Source: Bacteroidia bacterium (GTDB taxonomy: Bacteria; Bacteroidota; Bacteroidia; DATLTG01). Taken from it: DNA of 46,421 bases. Numbering within the stretch: position 1 is the stretch's first letter; each line of letters opens with the position of its first letter. Positions 32,882 through 40,423 of the stretch are shown here, in pieces. A program made the position numbers and the translations under genes. The stretch is from contig JBDTAC010000030.1 of the NCBI GenBank assembly GCA_039924845.1, positions 1-46,421 on the forward strand, in the 5' to 3' direction. The notes beneath the pieces are model-generated. The model saw only the letters and a program-made list of their open reading frames with translations. It did no database searches and was not told the DNA's origin.

Positions 32882-33171
32882 AAATTAAAAAAGACGTACT
32901 TATTTTAGGATTATCGCTCGGAATAATTGCTCCCGCCATTGCTTTTTTTTGCTATTATAAAATGAATTATCGAGGGATGCCTTTTATATCCTTTTTTCGC
33001 TATTTGAAGGTGGGAGCTATTTTCGCTCCCGTTGTTAGTCTTTGCGTGTTGGTTAATTTGGGAGTATTTTTTGGGTTTATTTGGACAGACAATTACCGTT
33101 CGGCGAGAGGTGTGTTGATAGCAACATTTTTATACGCAGGATTGGTGTGTTATTTAAAATTTTTTGCATGA
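32878..33171 (+). CDS. Small membrane protein between surE and lpxB
   Basis: 97 residues with three likely membrane helices (about 8-26, 44-70 and 77-95). It overlaps surE by four bases (ATGA) at its start and lpxB by four bases at its end, so the three are translated as a chain. I do not recognise the family. The tight coupling to lpxB hints at an envelope function, but this is inference only. Confidence 0.65.
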   Translation: MKIKKDVLILGLSLGIIAPAIAFFCYYKMNYRGMPFISFFRYLKVGAIFAPVVSLCVLVNLGVFFGFIWTDNYRSARGVLIATFLYAGLVCYLKFFA

Positions 33172-34301
33172 AATATTACCTCATTGCAGGCGAAGCATCG
33201 GGTGATTTGCACGCATCTAATTTGATGAAAGAATTAAAAAAAGGAGATGCTGCTGCTCAATTTCGTTGTTGGGGCGGAGATTTAATGAAATCGCAAGGCG
33301 GAGATTTAATAAAACATTACCACGATTTAGCATTTATGGGCTTTACAGAAGTGCTCATGAATATTAGCACCATCAAAAAAAACATTGATTTTTGTAAAAA
33401 AGATATTTTGGCGTATCAGCCAGATGTGTTGATTTTAGTAGATTATCCTGGATTTAATTTGCGCATTGCGGAATTCGCCCATGCAAAAAGAATAAAAATA
33501 TTTTATTACATATCGCCGCAGGTATGGGCTTGGAAACAATCGCGTGTGCATAAAATAAAACGCATCGTCGACAAAATGTTTGTGATTCTTCCTTTCGAAA
33601 AAAAATTTTACGAAGACTTTCAGTATGAAGTAGAATATGTCGGACATCCTTTGTTAGATGCAGTTAGCGAAAGAAATGAAAAAAAAATTTCGCAAAGCGA
33701 TTATTCTGAAAAACATCAATTGAGCGGAAAGCCAATCGTTGCATTGTTGCCAGGAAGTCGTAAACACGAAATCACAAAAATGCTTCCGATAATGCTTTCG
33801 GTGGCTGAAAAATTTAAAGAATATCAATTTGTAATTGCCGCGGCGCCATCTGTTCCGCTTTCATTTTATGAATCGTTTATAAAAAAAACAAACGCGAAAA
33901 TTATTTACAATCAAACGTATTCGTTGTTAGAACAATCCACCGCAGCCATTGTTACTTCCGGAACAGCAACGCTGGAAACCGCACTGTTCAATATCCCTGA
34001 GGTGGTCTGTTACAAAGGCAGCGCCATTTCTTTTTTTATTGCGCGTAATTTGGTGAAGGTAAAATACATTTCGCTTGTCAATTTGATTATGGATAAAATG
34101 GTGGTGAAAGAACTGATTCAGCAAGAGTTGACGGTCGAAAATTTACAAACAGAGTTGCAAAAATTATTACACGATGTGGAATATAAAAATACGATGCTCG
34201 CTCATTTTACTGAATTGAAAAAACTATTGGGCGATTCTGGAGCTTCTGCAAAAACAGCACATTTGATGCTCGATAATTTAACGAAACAAAAATCCATTTA
34301 A
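33168..34301 (+). CDS. lpxB: Lipid-A-disaccharide synthase
   Basis: A 377-residue GT19 glycosyltransferase that joins UDP-2,3-diacylglucosamine and lipid X to form the lipid A disaccharide. Recognised by YYLIAGEASGDLHASNLMKEL at the N-terminus, FMGFTEVL, VDYPGFNLRIAEFAH, the YYISPQVWAWKQSRVHKIKR block, FVILPFEKKFYE, YVGHPLLD, LLPGSRKHEI and SGTATLETAL. The frame opens upstream at 33081, but the family start is the ATG at 33168-33170, overlapping the preceding gene (ATGA). It is the second lipid A gene in the window besides lpxH. Confidence 0.94.
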   Translation: MKYYLIAGEASGDLHASNLMKELKKGDAAAQFRCWGGDLMKSQGGDLIKHYHDLAFMGFTEVLMNISTIKKNIDFCKKDILAYQPDVLILVDYPGFNLRIAEFAHAKRIKIFYYISPQVWAWKQSRVHKIKRIVDKMFVILPFEKKFYEDFQYEVEYVGHPLLDAVSERNEKKISQSDYSEKHQLSGKPIVALLPGSRKHEITKMLPIMLSVAEKFKEYQFVIAAAPSVPLSFYESFIKKTNAKIIYNQTYSLLEQSTAAIVTSGTATLETALFNIPEVVCYKGSAISFFIARNLVKVKYISLVNLIMDKMVVKELIQQELTVENLQTELQKLLHDVEYKNTMLAHFTELKKLLGDSGASAKTAHLMLDNLTKQKSI

Positions 34302-34303
34302 AA

Positions 34304-35491
34304 ATGTGTTTGAAAAAATATTTTTTCGGAGCACTTTTTTTACTCTTTTTTTTCGCGGTATTTTCTCAAAATATTCGTGTTGGATTATTGACCAATCATT
34401 CGATTTCTTCTATTAATTTTTCTTCACCTTCTGGAAATTATTTTTTATACGCAGATGGAAAATTACTTGATTCTATTGATAAATCAACTGATTTGGCAAT
34501 TACGGCAGAAAAGGATTCCTTCGAAATTCATTCTTCAAAAAAAAATTATGGTATCTTTTTTAAAATTGTTTTGAAAGCAGATTCTACACAAAAAAATATT
34601 TTTTTCAAACTCAAATTTCAAAATTTAATTGTAACCGAAAAAAAATACGAAGGTGATTTAGAAATCACAGAGAAAGCTTCTGCGCTTCAGTTAGTGAATG
34701 TTTTAGGAATCGAAAAATATCTTGCTGGTGTGGTGGAAAGTGAAGCGGGGAGACGAAAAAATAGAGAATATTACAAAGTGCAAGCCATTATTTGTCGCAC
34801 GTATGTGCTCAGTAATTTAGGTCGCCATCAGTCTGACGGCTTTGATTTGTGCGACGAAGTCCATTGCCAGGCGTACAACGGAATGAGTACCGATACTGTT
34901 ATTTCAAATGCCATAAATGCGACGAAAGGGTTGGTGTTAGTAGACAATAATTCAAATTTAATTGTAGCAGCATTTCATTCCAATTGTGGTGGCGAAACAC
35001 TTAATTCTGAAGATGTTTGGGCGCTTCCGACTACGTATTTAAAATCTGTAAAAGACACATTTTGCATTCATCAACCGAATGCGCATTGGCGAAAAATGAT
35101 TCCTGAAAAGGCTTGGCAAAATTACATGAATGAGAAACAAAAAAATAATTTTTCAAACACGTACGATTCGCTAAAAGATAATAATAGCTTGTATTACAAC
35201 GATAATGGAATAGCAATCCCTACAAGAATAATTCGTGCTGATTGGCATTTAAAATCTGCTTTTTTTACACTGAAAAATGTAAATGATTCGGTTATTGAAT
35301 TGGATGGAAAAGGCTACGGACACAGAGTTGGCTTGTGTCAGGAAGGTGCGATGGAAATGACAAAATTAGGGTATTCTTATTTGCAGATTTTACATTTTTA
35401 TTATACCAACGTAACGATTGTGAACCGTTCGTCAATCAGCTTTTTTAAAGACAATCAACCCAAAAAGGAAAATGGAACTTCAACTTTTTGA
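34304..35491 (+). CDS. SpoIID/LytB-domain secreted protein
   Basis: A 395-residue exported protein with a signal peptide (MCLKKYFFGALFLLFFFAVFSQ). A SpoIID/LytB domain (about 135-370) has the key block LAGVVESEAG (catalytic Glu in this family), the YYKVQAIICRTYVLSN block and the terminal GKGYGHRVGLCQEGAMEMTKLG. SpoIID proteins are peptidoglycan lytic transglycosylases in spore formers; here, with no sporulation, the role is presumably cell-wall remodelling. It starts 2 bases after lpxB and overlaps mnmD by 20 bases. Three palindrome copies are present, one in the signal peptide (34312-34327). Confidence 0.85.
   Translation: MCLKKYFFGALFLLFFFAVFSQNIRVGLLTNHSISSINFSSPSGNYFLYADGKLLDSIDKSTDLAITAEKDSFEIHSSKKNYGIFFKIVLKADSTQKNIFFKLKFQNLIVTEKKYEGDLEITEKASALQLVNVLGIEKYLAGVVESEAGRRKNREYYKVQAIICRTYVLSNLGRHQSDGFDLCDEVHCQAYNGMSTDTVISNAINATKGLVLVDNNSNLIVAAFHSNCGGETLNSEDVWALPTTYLKSVKDTFCIHQPNAHWRKMIPEKAWQNYMNEKQKNNFSNTYDSLKDNNSLYYNDNGIAIPTRIIRADWHLKSAFFTLKNVNDSVIELDGKGYGHRVGLCQEGAMEMTKLGYSYLQILHFYYTNVTIVNRSSISFFKDNQPKKENGTSTF
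34312..34327. repeat. Dispersed AT palindrome in a signal-peptide coding region
   Basis: Exact 16-mer GAAAAAATATTTTTTC at codons 3-8, read in frame as KKYFF. Further copies in the same gene lie near 34591-34605 and 35139-35154. Confidence 0.8.
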
Positions 35492-36140
35492 AACAGAAGA
35501 TGGATCGCATTCTATTTTTGTTCCTGCTTTAAACGAGCGTTACCATTCGTTTCACGGAGCCATCGCCGAAGCTAAACATGTCTACATTCAAAATGGATTG
35601 GATTATTTTGAAGACGAAAAACAACTAAAAATTCTGGAAATTGGTTTTGGTACGGGACTCAATGCGTATCTGACTTTACTGAATTCGAAATCTAAAAATC
35701 AAGAAATTCATTACACCAGTTTAGAACCTTTTCCTTTGGAAGAAAAAATCTATACACAATTGAACTACCCAGAAATACTAGTGAAAACAGATGCCGAAAA
35801 ATTATTTTTTCAGATCTTACATTCATCTGAATGGAATAATCCGCAAAAAATAACGACAGGTTTTACCTTATTAAAATTGAATAAAAGTGTAATGGATTTT
35901 GAGACGAGCGAAAAATTTAATTTGATTTATTTTGATGCTTTTGCTCCCGAAATACAACCCGAAATGTGGACAAAAGAAGTGTTTGAAAAATTATTTCTTT
36001 ATATGACGCCTTCTGCTGCTTTGCTTACGTATTGCGCAAAAGGAAGTGTAAAAAGAACATTAAAGGAAGTTGGTTTTAATGTAGAAAACTTGTCTGGACC
36101 CGCTGGCAAAAGAGAAATGACACGGAGCTATAAGCCGTAG
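35472..36140 (+). CDS. mnmD: tRNA U34 methyltransferase MnmD (DUF752)
   Basis: A 222-residue SAM-dependent methyltransferase, equivalent to the methyltransferase half of MnmC. It completes the mnm5(s2)U modification at tRNA wobble position 34. Motifs: SAM loop KILEIGFGTGLNAYL (about 53-67), the acidic FDAFAPEIQPEMWTKEVFEKL (about 155-175) and the terminal LSGPAGKREMTRSYKP. The FAD-oxidase half of MnmC is absent, as is usual for MnmD in Bacteroidota. It overlaps the preceding gene by 20 bases in another frame. A palindrome copy at 35796-35811 encodes EKLFFQ. Confidence 0.9.
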   Translation: MELQLFETEDGSHSIFVPALNERYHSFHGAIAEAKHVYIQNGLDYFEDEKQLKILEIGFGTGLNAYLTLLNSKSKNQEIHYTSLEPFPLEEKIYTQLNYPEILVKTDAEKLFFQILHSSEWNNPQKITTGFTLLKLNKSVMDFETSEKFNLIYFDAFAPEIQPEMWTKEVFEKLFLYMTPSAALLTYCAKGSVKRTLKEVGFNVENLSGPAGKREMTRSYKP

Positions 36141-36184
36141 AAGCTTGTTTGAAAATTTATTTTTACCGCATCTAATTTTTTTTA

Positions 36185-36192
36185 TATCTTCG
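36185..36192 (+). promoter_or_regulatory. Candidate -7 box of the adhesin gene
   Basis: TATCTTCG, one mismatch from TAnnTTTG, 52 bases before the ATG at 36244. The -33 position is T-rich only. Confidence 0.3.
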
Positions 36193-36243
36193 TAATGTAT
36201 TATTTTAGCAAATGCAAGGTATTTACTATCAAACAAATAACTC

Positions 36244-39200
36244 ATGAAGAATCACTACATTTTTGGAAAAGCATTATTCTTGTGTCTGTCAATAGGCGCT
36301 TTCTATCAAGTCGAATCTCAAGTAAAAAAACAGATTGTTCCACCTGGATCTACAAAATGGCTTGGAGCAAATCCTTTCGAAAGTAACTTTTTTATTAAAA
36401 ATATGGGGCAGTTTGATGGCGCAACGAATCTTACTTCGGATAAAGTGTTGTATGGAATTCGTAATGAAGGGATGGAAATGTATTTTACAGCGAATGGCTT
36501 GACGTATAAGCATGACGATGTGCCGACTATCACGGAAAAAGAAAAAGATCTGTTAGAAGAAAAGAAAATTAGCATTCAAGATTTACCTCAGACAAAATCC
36601 TATTTTGTAAATGAAGAATGGATAGATGCCAACCCGAATGCAACAATAATAGCAGAAGATCAAGCAAATAATTATTATACCTATGCTAACTTAAAGGATA
36701 TACATGGAACATCTATTAAGGCTTCTGCATACAAAAAAATCATTTACAAAAATTTATATCCCAATATTGATGTAGAATATACTTTTCCAAACAACAAAAA
36801 AGGGATAAAATACGCTATTATACTTCATCCAGGAGCAGACGCATCGCTTATTAAAATGCGCTATTCTAATATGAAAAAATCAAAAGAAATCGGCGGGAAT
36901 ATTCAGATCATAAGTGATTTTGGTATAATAACGGATCATCAACCGACAACTTCATATCAAAATGGAGCTGAAATTTCCTCTAAATTCGAACTGAGCGCAA
37001 ATGTGGTTTCATTTCATTTAGGCTCTTATGATGTAACAAAAACAGTTGTCATCGACCCTTGGACAACCGTTCCGACTTTTACGGGAACCAACGATGCTTA
37101 CGATATTGATTGTGATAAATATGGAAATGTTTACATTTATGGAGGAACTTATCCATTTCAGGAAATTGGATTGAGTCCAGCAGGTACCATACTTTGGACG
37201 TTTACAGGCTTCAGTGGATCTGCAAATGCTTATGGAGATTTTGCGGTGGATAATAAATCAGGAACGTCTTATTTAATAGAAGGATGGAATAGCGGGGCGA
37301 GTGGAGCAAGGGTGTTAAAAGTAAATTCTGTAGGAACACAAACTGGATTATTTCCAGGAAATCCATTGATGGGAGAAATGTGGCGAATCGCTTTTAATAA
37401 TTGCACCAAACAAGGTGTTATTGCTGGTGGAAATACAACAACTGCTCAAAATGGATGTATGTTAGATACAAACATGGTTAATATGCCGCCGACTGACGTA
37501 CTTGCAAGTGGCACTAATTACCACGATTTTGCATTGTTAGCTTTAGATAATTATGGATCTGCCTACATGGCAACGAGCACTTCTTTGCAATATCCAACTG
37601 TTTTAAATAATATTATTACAAAAATGCCTGTCCCTGCATTAACACCGTTTACATACCAAGTAGGAGATAACTATAAGTTTGCGGAATATACTTCTACTCA
37701 AACTTATGTAGTTGGTAATCCTACAACAGGGTTTAATGGGATTGCGATAAGTCCTAATTTTATGTACACTTATGATGGAGACACCCTCAAAAAATGGAAT
37801 TTCAATACAGGTGCTATGTTAGCAAAAGTACAAGTAACACCAACTCCATACCTATCAGGAGGCTTACAAGTAGATAATTGTGATAATTTATATGTTGGAG
37901 CAGGAAACGTTTTTAAACAATACGATGCGAATTTAAATCTAATATCCACTACTCCTTTAGCAGGAAATGTATGTGATTTAAAATTACAAGGCAATATGAT
38001 TTATGCAGCAGGATACGCATTTGTACAAGCAATTCAAATTACTTCTACTTGTATTGCATCTCCACTCAATTTATCTATTATAGCCTCAGATTCTTGCTCT
38101 ACTAAAGGAACGGCTACTGTTACTGTTACAGGTGGCATTGCTCCGTTTAGTTATGTTTGGAGTACTTCACCTGTTCAAACAACGGCTACGGCTACTAATT
38201 TAAATCCTGGAAGTACTTATACAGTTACGGTACGTGATAATGCTTGTCCTCCAGATGTTGCAATAGATTCAATTAAAATCCCGCTTGCAGGGATAGGGGC
38301 ATTTCTTCCGAGCGCAACAGTAACAAATGTTACTTGTTTTGGCGGTAATAACGGGGCAGCAACTATTTCAAATACTGGTGGGAGCAATCCTTTTACATAT
38401 TCATGGTTACCTGGTGGACAAACAACACCAACTATTACAGGACTTACTGCTGGAACCTACACCGTTAGTGTAGAAGACGGCGCAGGATGTGTCAATAAAC
38501 TCAATGTGGTGGTGGTGCAAAGCCCACAAATAAAAAATGTTTTTAGCAATACCATAGATTGTTCTGGTGGAAATAATTCGACTGCTACTGCTAATCCAAG
38601 TGGAGGCAAGGGAGCTTACACGTATTCTTGGAATCTAGGTTCGCAAACTACACAAACAATAACAGGATTGGGACCTGGAAATTATTCACTTACGGTGACT
38701 GATTCTTCAGGTTGTTCACAATCATTTGTAGATACTATCACAACTAGTCCTGTTGTAATTGCTTTCACCAAAACAAATGTAACGTGTAATGGTTCTAATA
38801 ATGGTGCTGTTATTACAAACGTTTCTGGCGGAACAACTCCTACCTATACCTATTCTTGGTCTCCTGGTGGACAAACAACACAAAATATTAGTTTTTTAAC
38901 AGCTGGCACCTATACACTTACCGTTAATAACGGAGGGTGCAGTAATTCAGCGTCTGTGATCATTTCACAACCTGCTGCGATAAGCTCTGTAAACACACAT
39001 AGTAACGTGATGTGTAATGGAGGTAATACAGGAACCGTAACGGCTACTGCATCTGGAGGTAGTGGAAAATTGAATTATTCTTGGAGTACTGCTCCTTCAC
39101 AAACCACCGCCACGGCTACCGGACTAACCGCAGGAGTATATACACTTACTATAACGGATTCTTTAGGTTGTTCCAAATCATTTAGGGATACCATAAAACA

Positions 39201-40218
39201 ACCGCCATTAATCGTAGCCACATTTAACCGTTCAAACGTTACTTGTTTTGGTGCAAATGACGGATCATTAACCGTTAATACAAGTGGTGGAAGCGGTACG
39301 TTTACTTACTCTTGGAATACTACTCCTACTAAAACAACGCCTTCGGTTACTGGTTTGCCTCCTGGTACTTATTCCGTAACCGTAACGGATTCTTTAGGTT
39401 GCATAAAAACATTTACGGATACGGTGAAAAGCCCAATACAAATGTCCGTAACGTTTACTCAATCAAATGAAAATTGTTATGGAGAAAGTATCGGATCCGC
39501 CACTGCAAATGCTACTGGAGGTCCTACTACAAACTATGTTTATTCATGGAGTAGCAATCCTGTTCAGATAACGCAAACAGCAACTGCATTACCTGCTGGC
39601 ACATATACCTTAACGGTGGAGAGTGGTTCTTGCTCCACTACAGGTGTTGTTATTATTTCTCAACCCGCAATGCCACACGATACACTTACTATTAACGTAA
39701 GTTTATGTGCAGGAGATACCGTAACAACTTTACACGGGCCGAATGGGGTAAGTGGACCATTTCAATGGTTTTTCGATACCACTGCCGTAGGTAATCCAGT
39801 TGATTCCATTTTGGTACTACCTTCCAACATCAATCAATATACTGTTCAATGGTATTTGGGTGGCTGTAAGCGTAAAACATCTTTAATAGATGTGTCATCT
39901 CCTGGAATTACAATAGATCCAAAAGGTGTGGCGAATGTATTTACACCTAATGGAGATGGGAAAAACGATGTGTTTATTCCGCTTCAAGGTTACGAACCAC
40001 AAATAGAATATTATATCTCTAATTTTAACATTAAAATATTTAACCGCTGGGGCGAAAAAATATTTGAATCGAGCAATTATAAAGCAGAATGGAATGGGGA
40101 AAACAGCCGAGGAGATAAAATGCCAGAAGGCGTTTATTATTGGATTGCCACATACCAATCCAGATGTTCCAACAATGCCCCTTCCGTATCAAAAGGATTT
40201 GTGCATTTGCTAAGATAA
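36244..40218 (+). CDS. Large SprB-repeat surface protein with gliding-type (type B) T9SS domain
   Basis: A 1324-residue secreted protein. Signal peptide (about 1-26); an N-terminal DUF7948-like domain (about 45-280, with FIKNMGQFDGATNL and the VVIDPWTT end); a beta-propeller-like region (about 280-600). Then seven tandem SprB-type repeats (about 610-1145) of the pattern NVTCxGxNNG, GGxxxYTYSW, TGLxAGTYTVTVTDxxGC, a 70-residue spacer and a C-terminal gliding-motility-type domain (about 1228-1324: NVFTPNGDGKNDVF, IFNRWGEKIFES, PEGVYYWI). This should travel by the type IX system and be surface-attached, acting in adhesion or gliding. No motility genes are nearby. It ends at the strong terminator at 40240. 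Confidence 0.88.
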   Translation: MKNHYIFGKALFLCLSIGAFYQVESQVKKQIVPPGSTKWLGANPFESNFFIKNMGQFDGATNLTSDKVLYGIRNEGMEMYFTANGLTYKHDDVPTITEKEKDLLEEKKISIQDLPQTKSYFVNEEWIDANPNATIIAEDQANNYYTYANLKDIHGTSIKASAYKKIIYKNLYPNIDVEYTFPNNKKGIKYAIILHPGADASLIKMRYSNMKKSKEIGGNIQIISDFGIITDHQPTTSYQNGAEISSKFELSANVVSFHLGSYDVTKTVVIDPWTTVPTFTGTNDAYDIDCDKYGNVYIYGGTYPFQEIGLSPAGTILWTFTGFSGSANAYGDFAVDNKSGTSYLIEGWNSGASGARVLKVNSVGTQTGLFPGNPLMGEMWRIAFNNCTKQGVIAGGNTTTAQNGCMLDTNMVNMPPTDVLASGTNYHDFALLALDNYGSAYMATSTSLQYPTVLNNIITKMPVPALTPFTYQVGDNYKFAEYTSTQTYVVGNPTTGFNGIAISPNFMYTYDGDTLKKWNFNTGAMLAKVQVTPTPYLSGGLQVDNCDNLYVGAGNVFKQYDANLNLISTTPLAGNVCDLKLQGNMIYAAGYAFVQAIQITSTCIASPLNLSIIASDSCSTKGTATVTVTGGIAPFSYVWSTSPVQTTATATNLNPGSTYTVTVRDNACPPDVAIDSIKIPLAGIGAFLPSATVTNVTCFGGNNGAATISNTGGSNPFTYSWLPGGQTTPTITGLTAGTYTVSVEDGAGCVNKLNVVVVQSPQIKNVFSNTIDCSGGNNSTATANPSGGKGAYTYSWNLGSQTTQTITGLGPGNYSLTVTDSSGCSQSFVDTITTSPVVIAFTKTNVTCNGSNNGAVITNVSGGTTPTYTYSWSPGGQTTQNISFLTAGTYTLTVNNGGCSNSASVIISQPAAISSVNTHSNVMCNGGNTGTVTATASGGSGKLNYSWSTAPSQTTATATGLTAGVYTLTITDSLGCSKSFRDTIKQPPLIVATFNRSNVTCFGANDGSLTVNTSGGSGTFTYSWNTTPTKTTPSVTGLPPGTYSVTVTDSLGCIKTFTDTVKSPIQMSVTFTQSNENCYGESIGSATANATGGPTTNYVYSWSSNPVQITQTATALPAGTYTLTVESGSCSTTGVVIISQPAMPHDTLTINVSLCAGDTVTTLHGPNGVSGPFQWFFDTTAVGNPVDSILVLPSNINQYTVQWYLGGCKRKTSLIDVSSPGITIDPKGVANVFTPNGDGKNDVFIPLQGYEPQIEYYISNFNIKIFNRWGEKIFESSNYKAEWNGENSRGDKMPEGVYYWIATYQSRCSNNAPSVSKGFVHLLR

Positions 40219-40239
40219 TCCGGAATCAAAATACAGCGT

Positions 40240-40281
40240 AAAAAGGAGCTTGAAAAATTAATTTTTCAAGCTCCTTTTTTT
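40240..40281 (+). terminator. Terminator of the adhesin gene with AT-palindrome apex
   Basis: A perfect inverted repeat centred at 40259/40260, running from 40240 to 40279, with clamp AAGGAGC/GCTCCTT and the palindrome GAAAAATTAATTTTTC (40252-40267) as apex, followed by T residues to 40281. It is the third terminator of this construction in the window. Confidence 0.9.
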
Positions 40282-40349
40282 GCCCAATATTCAAAAAAGC
40301 AAATGTAATTTTTTTTTCTAAGCAATAAATAGTAGATAAATGATTATAA

Positions 40350-40380
40350 ATTGGATTTCAAAAAATTAACATTACTTTTG
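40350..40380 (+). promoter_or_regulatory. Promoter of the first propeller T9SS gene
   Basis: TTG at 40351-40353 (ATTG), a 19-base spacer, then TACTTTTG at 40373-40380. This is the best Bacteroidota-type promoter in the window, with a perfect -7 box. Transcription would begin near 40387, about 37 bases before the ATG at 40424. Confidence 0.6.
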
Positions 40381-40423
40381 AATCTATGCTATAGTCATTC
40401 ATTTTCTTTTTAAAACTCTTGTC

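Noticed and set aside
33081-33167. N-terminal extension of LpxB
   Set aside because: The extra 29 residues overlap the small membrane protein gene in another frame and do not resemble LpxB, whose conserved start is at the ATG 33168.
34304-35491. Evidence for sporulation
   Set aside because: A SpoIID/LytB domain alone is common in non-sporulating Bacteroidota, and no other sporulation gene is present.
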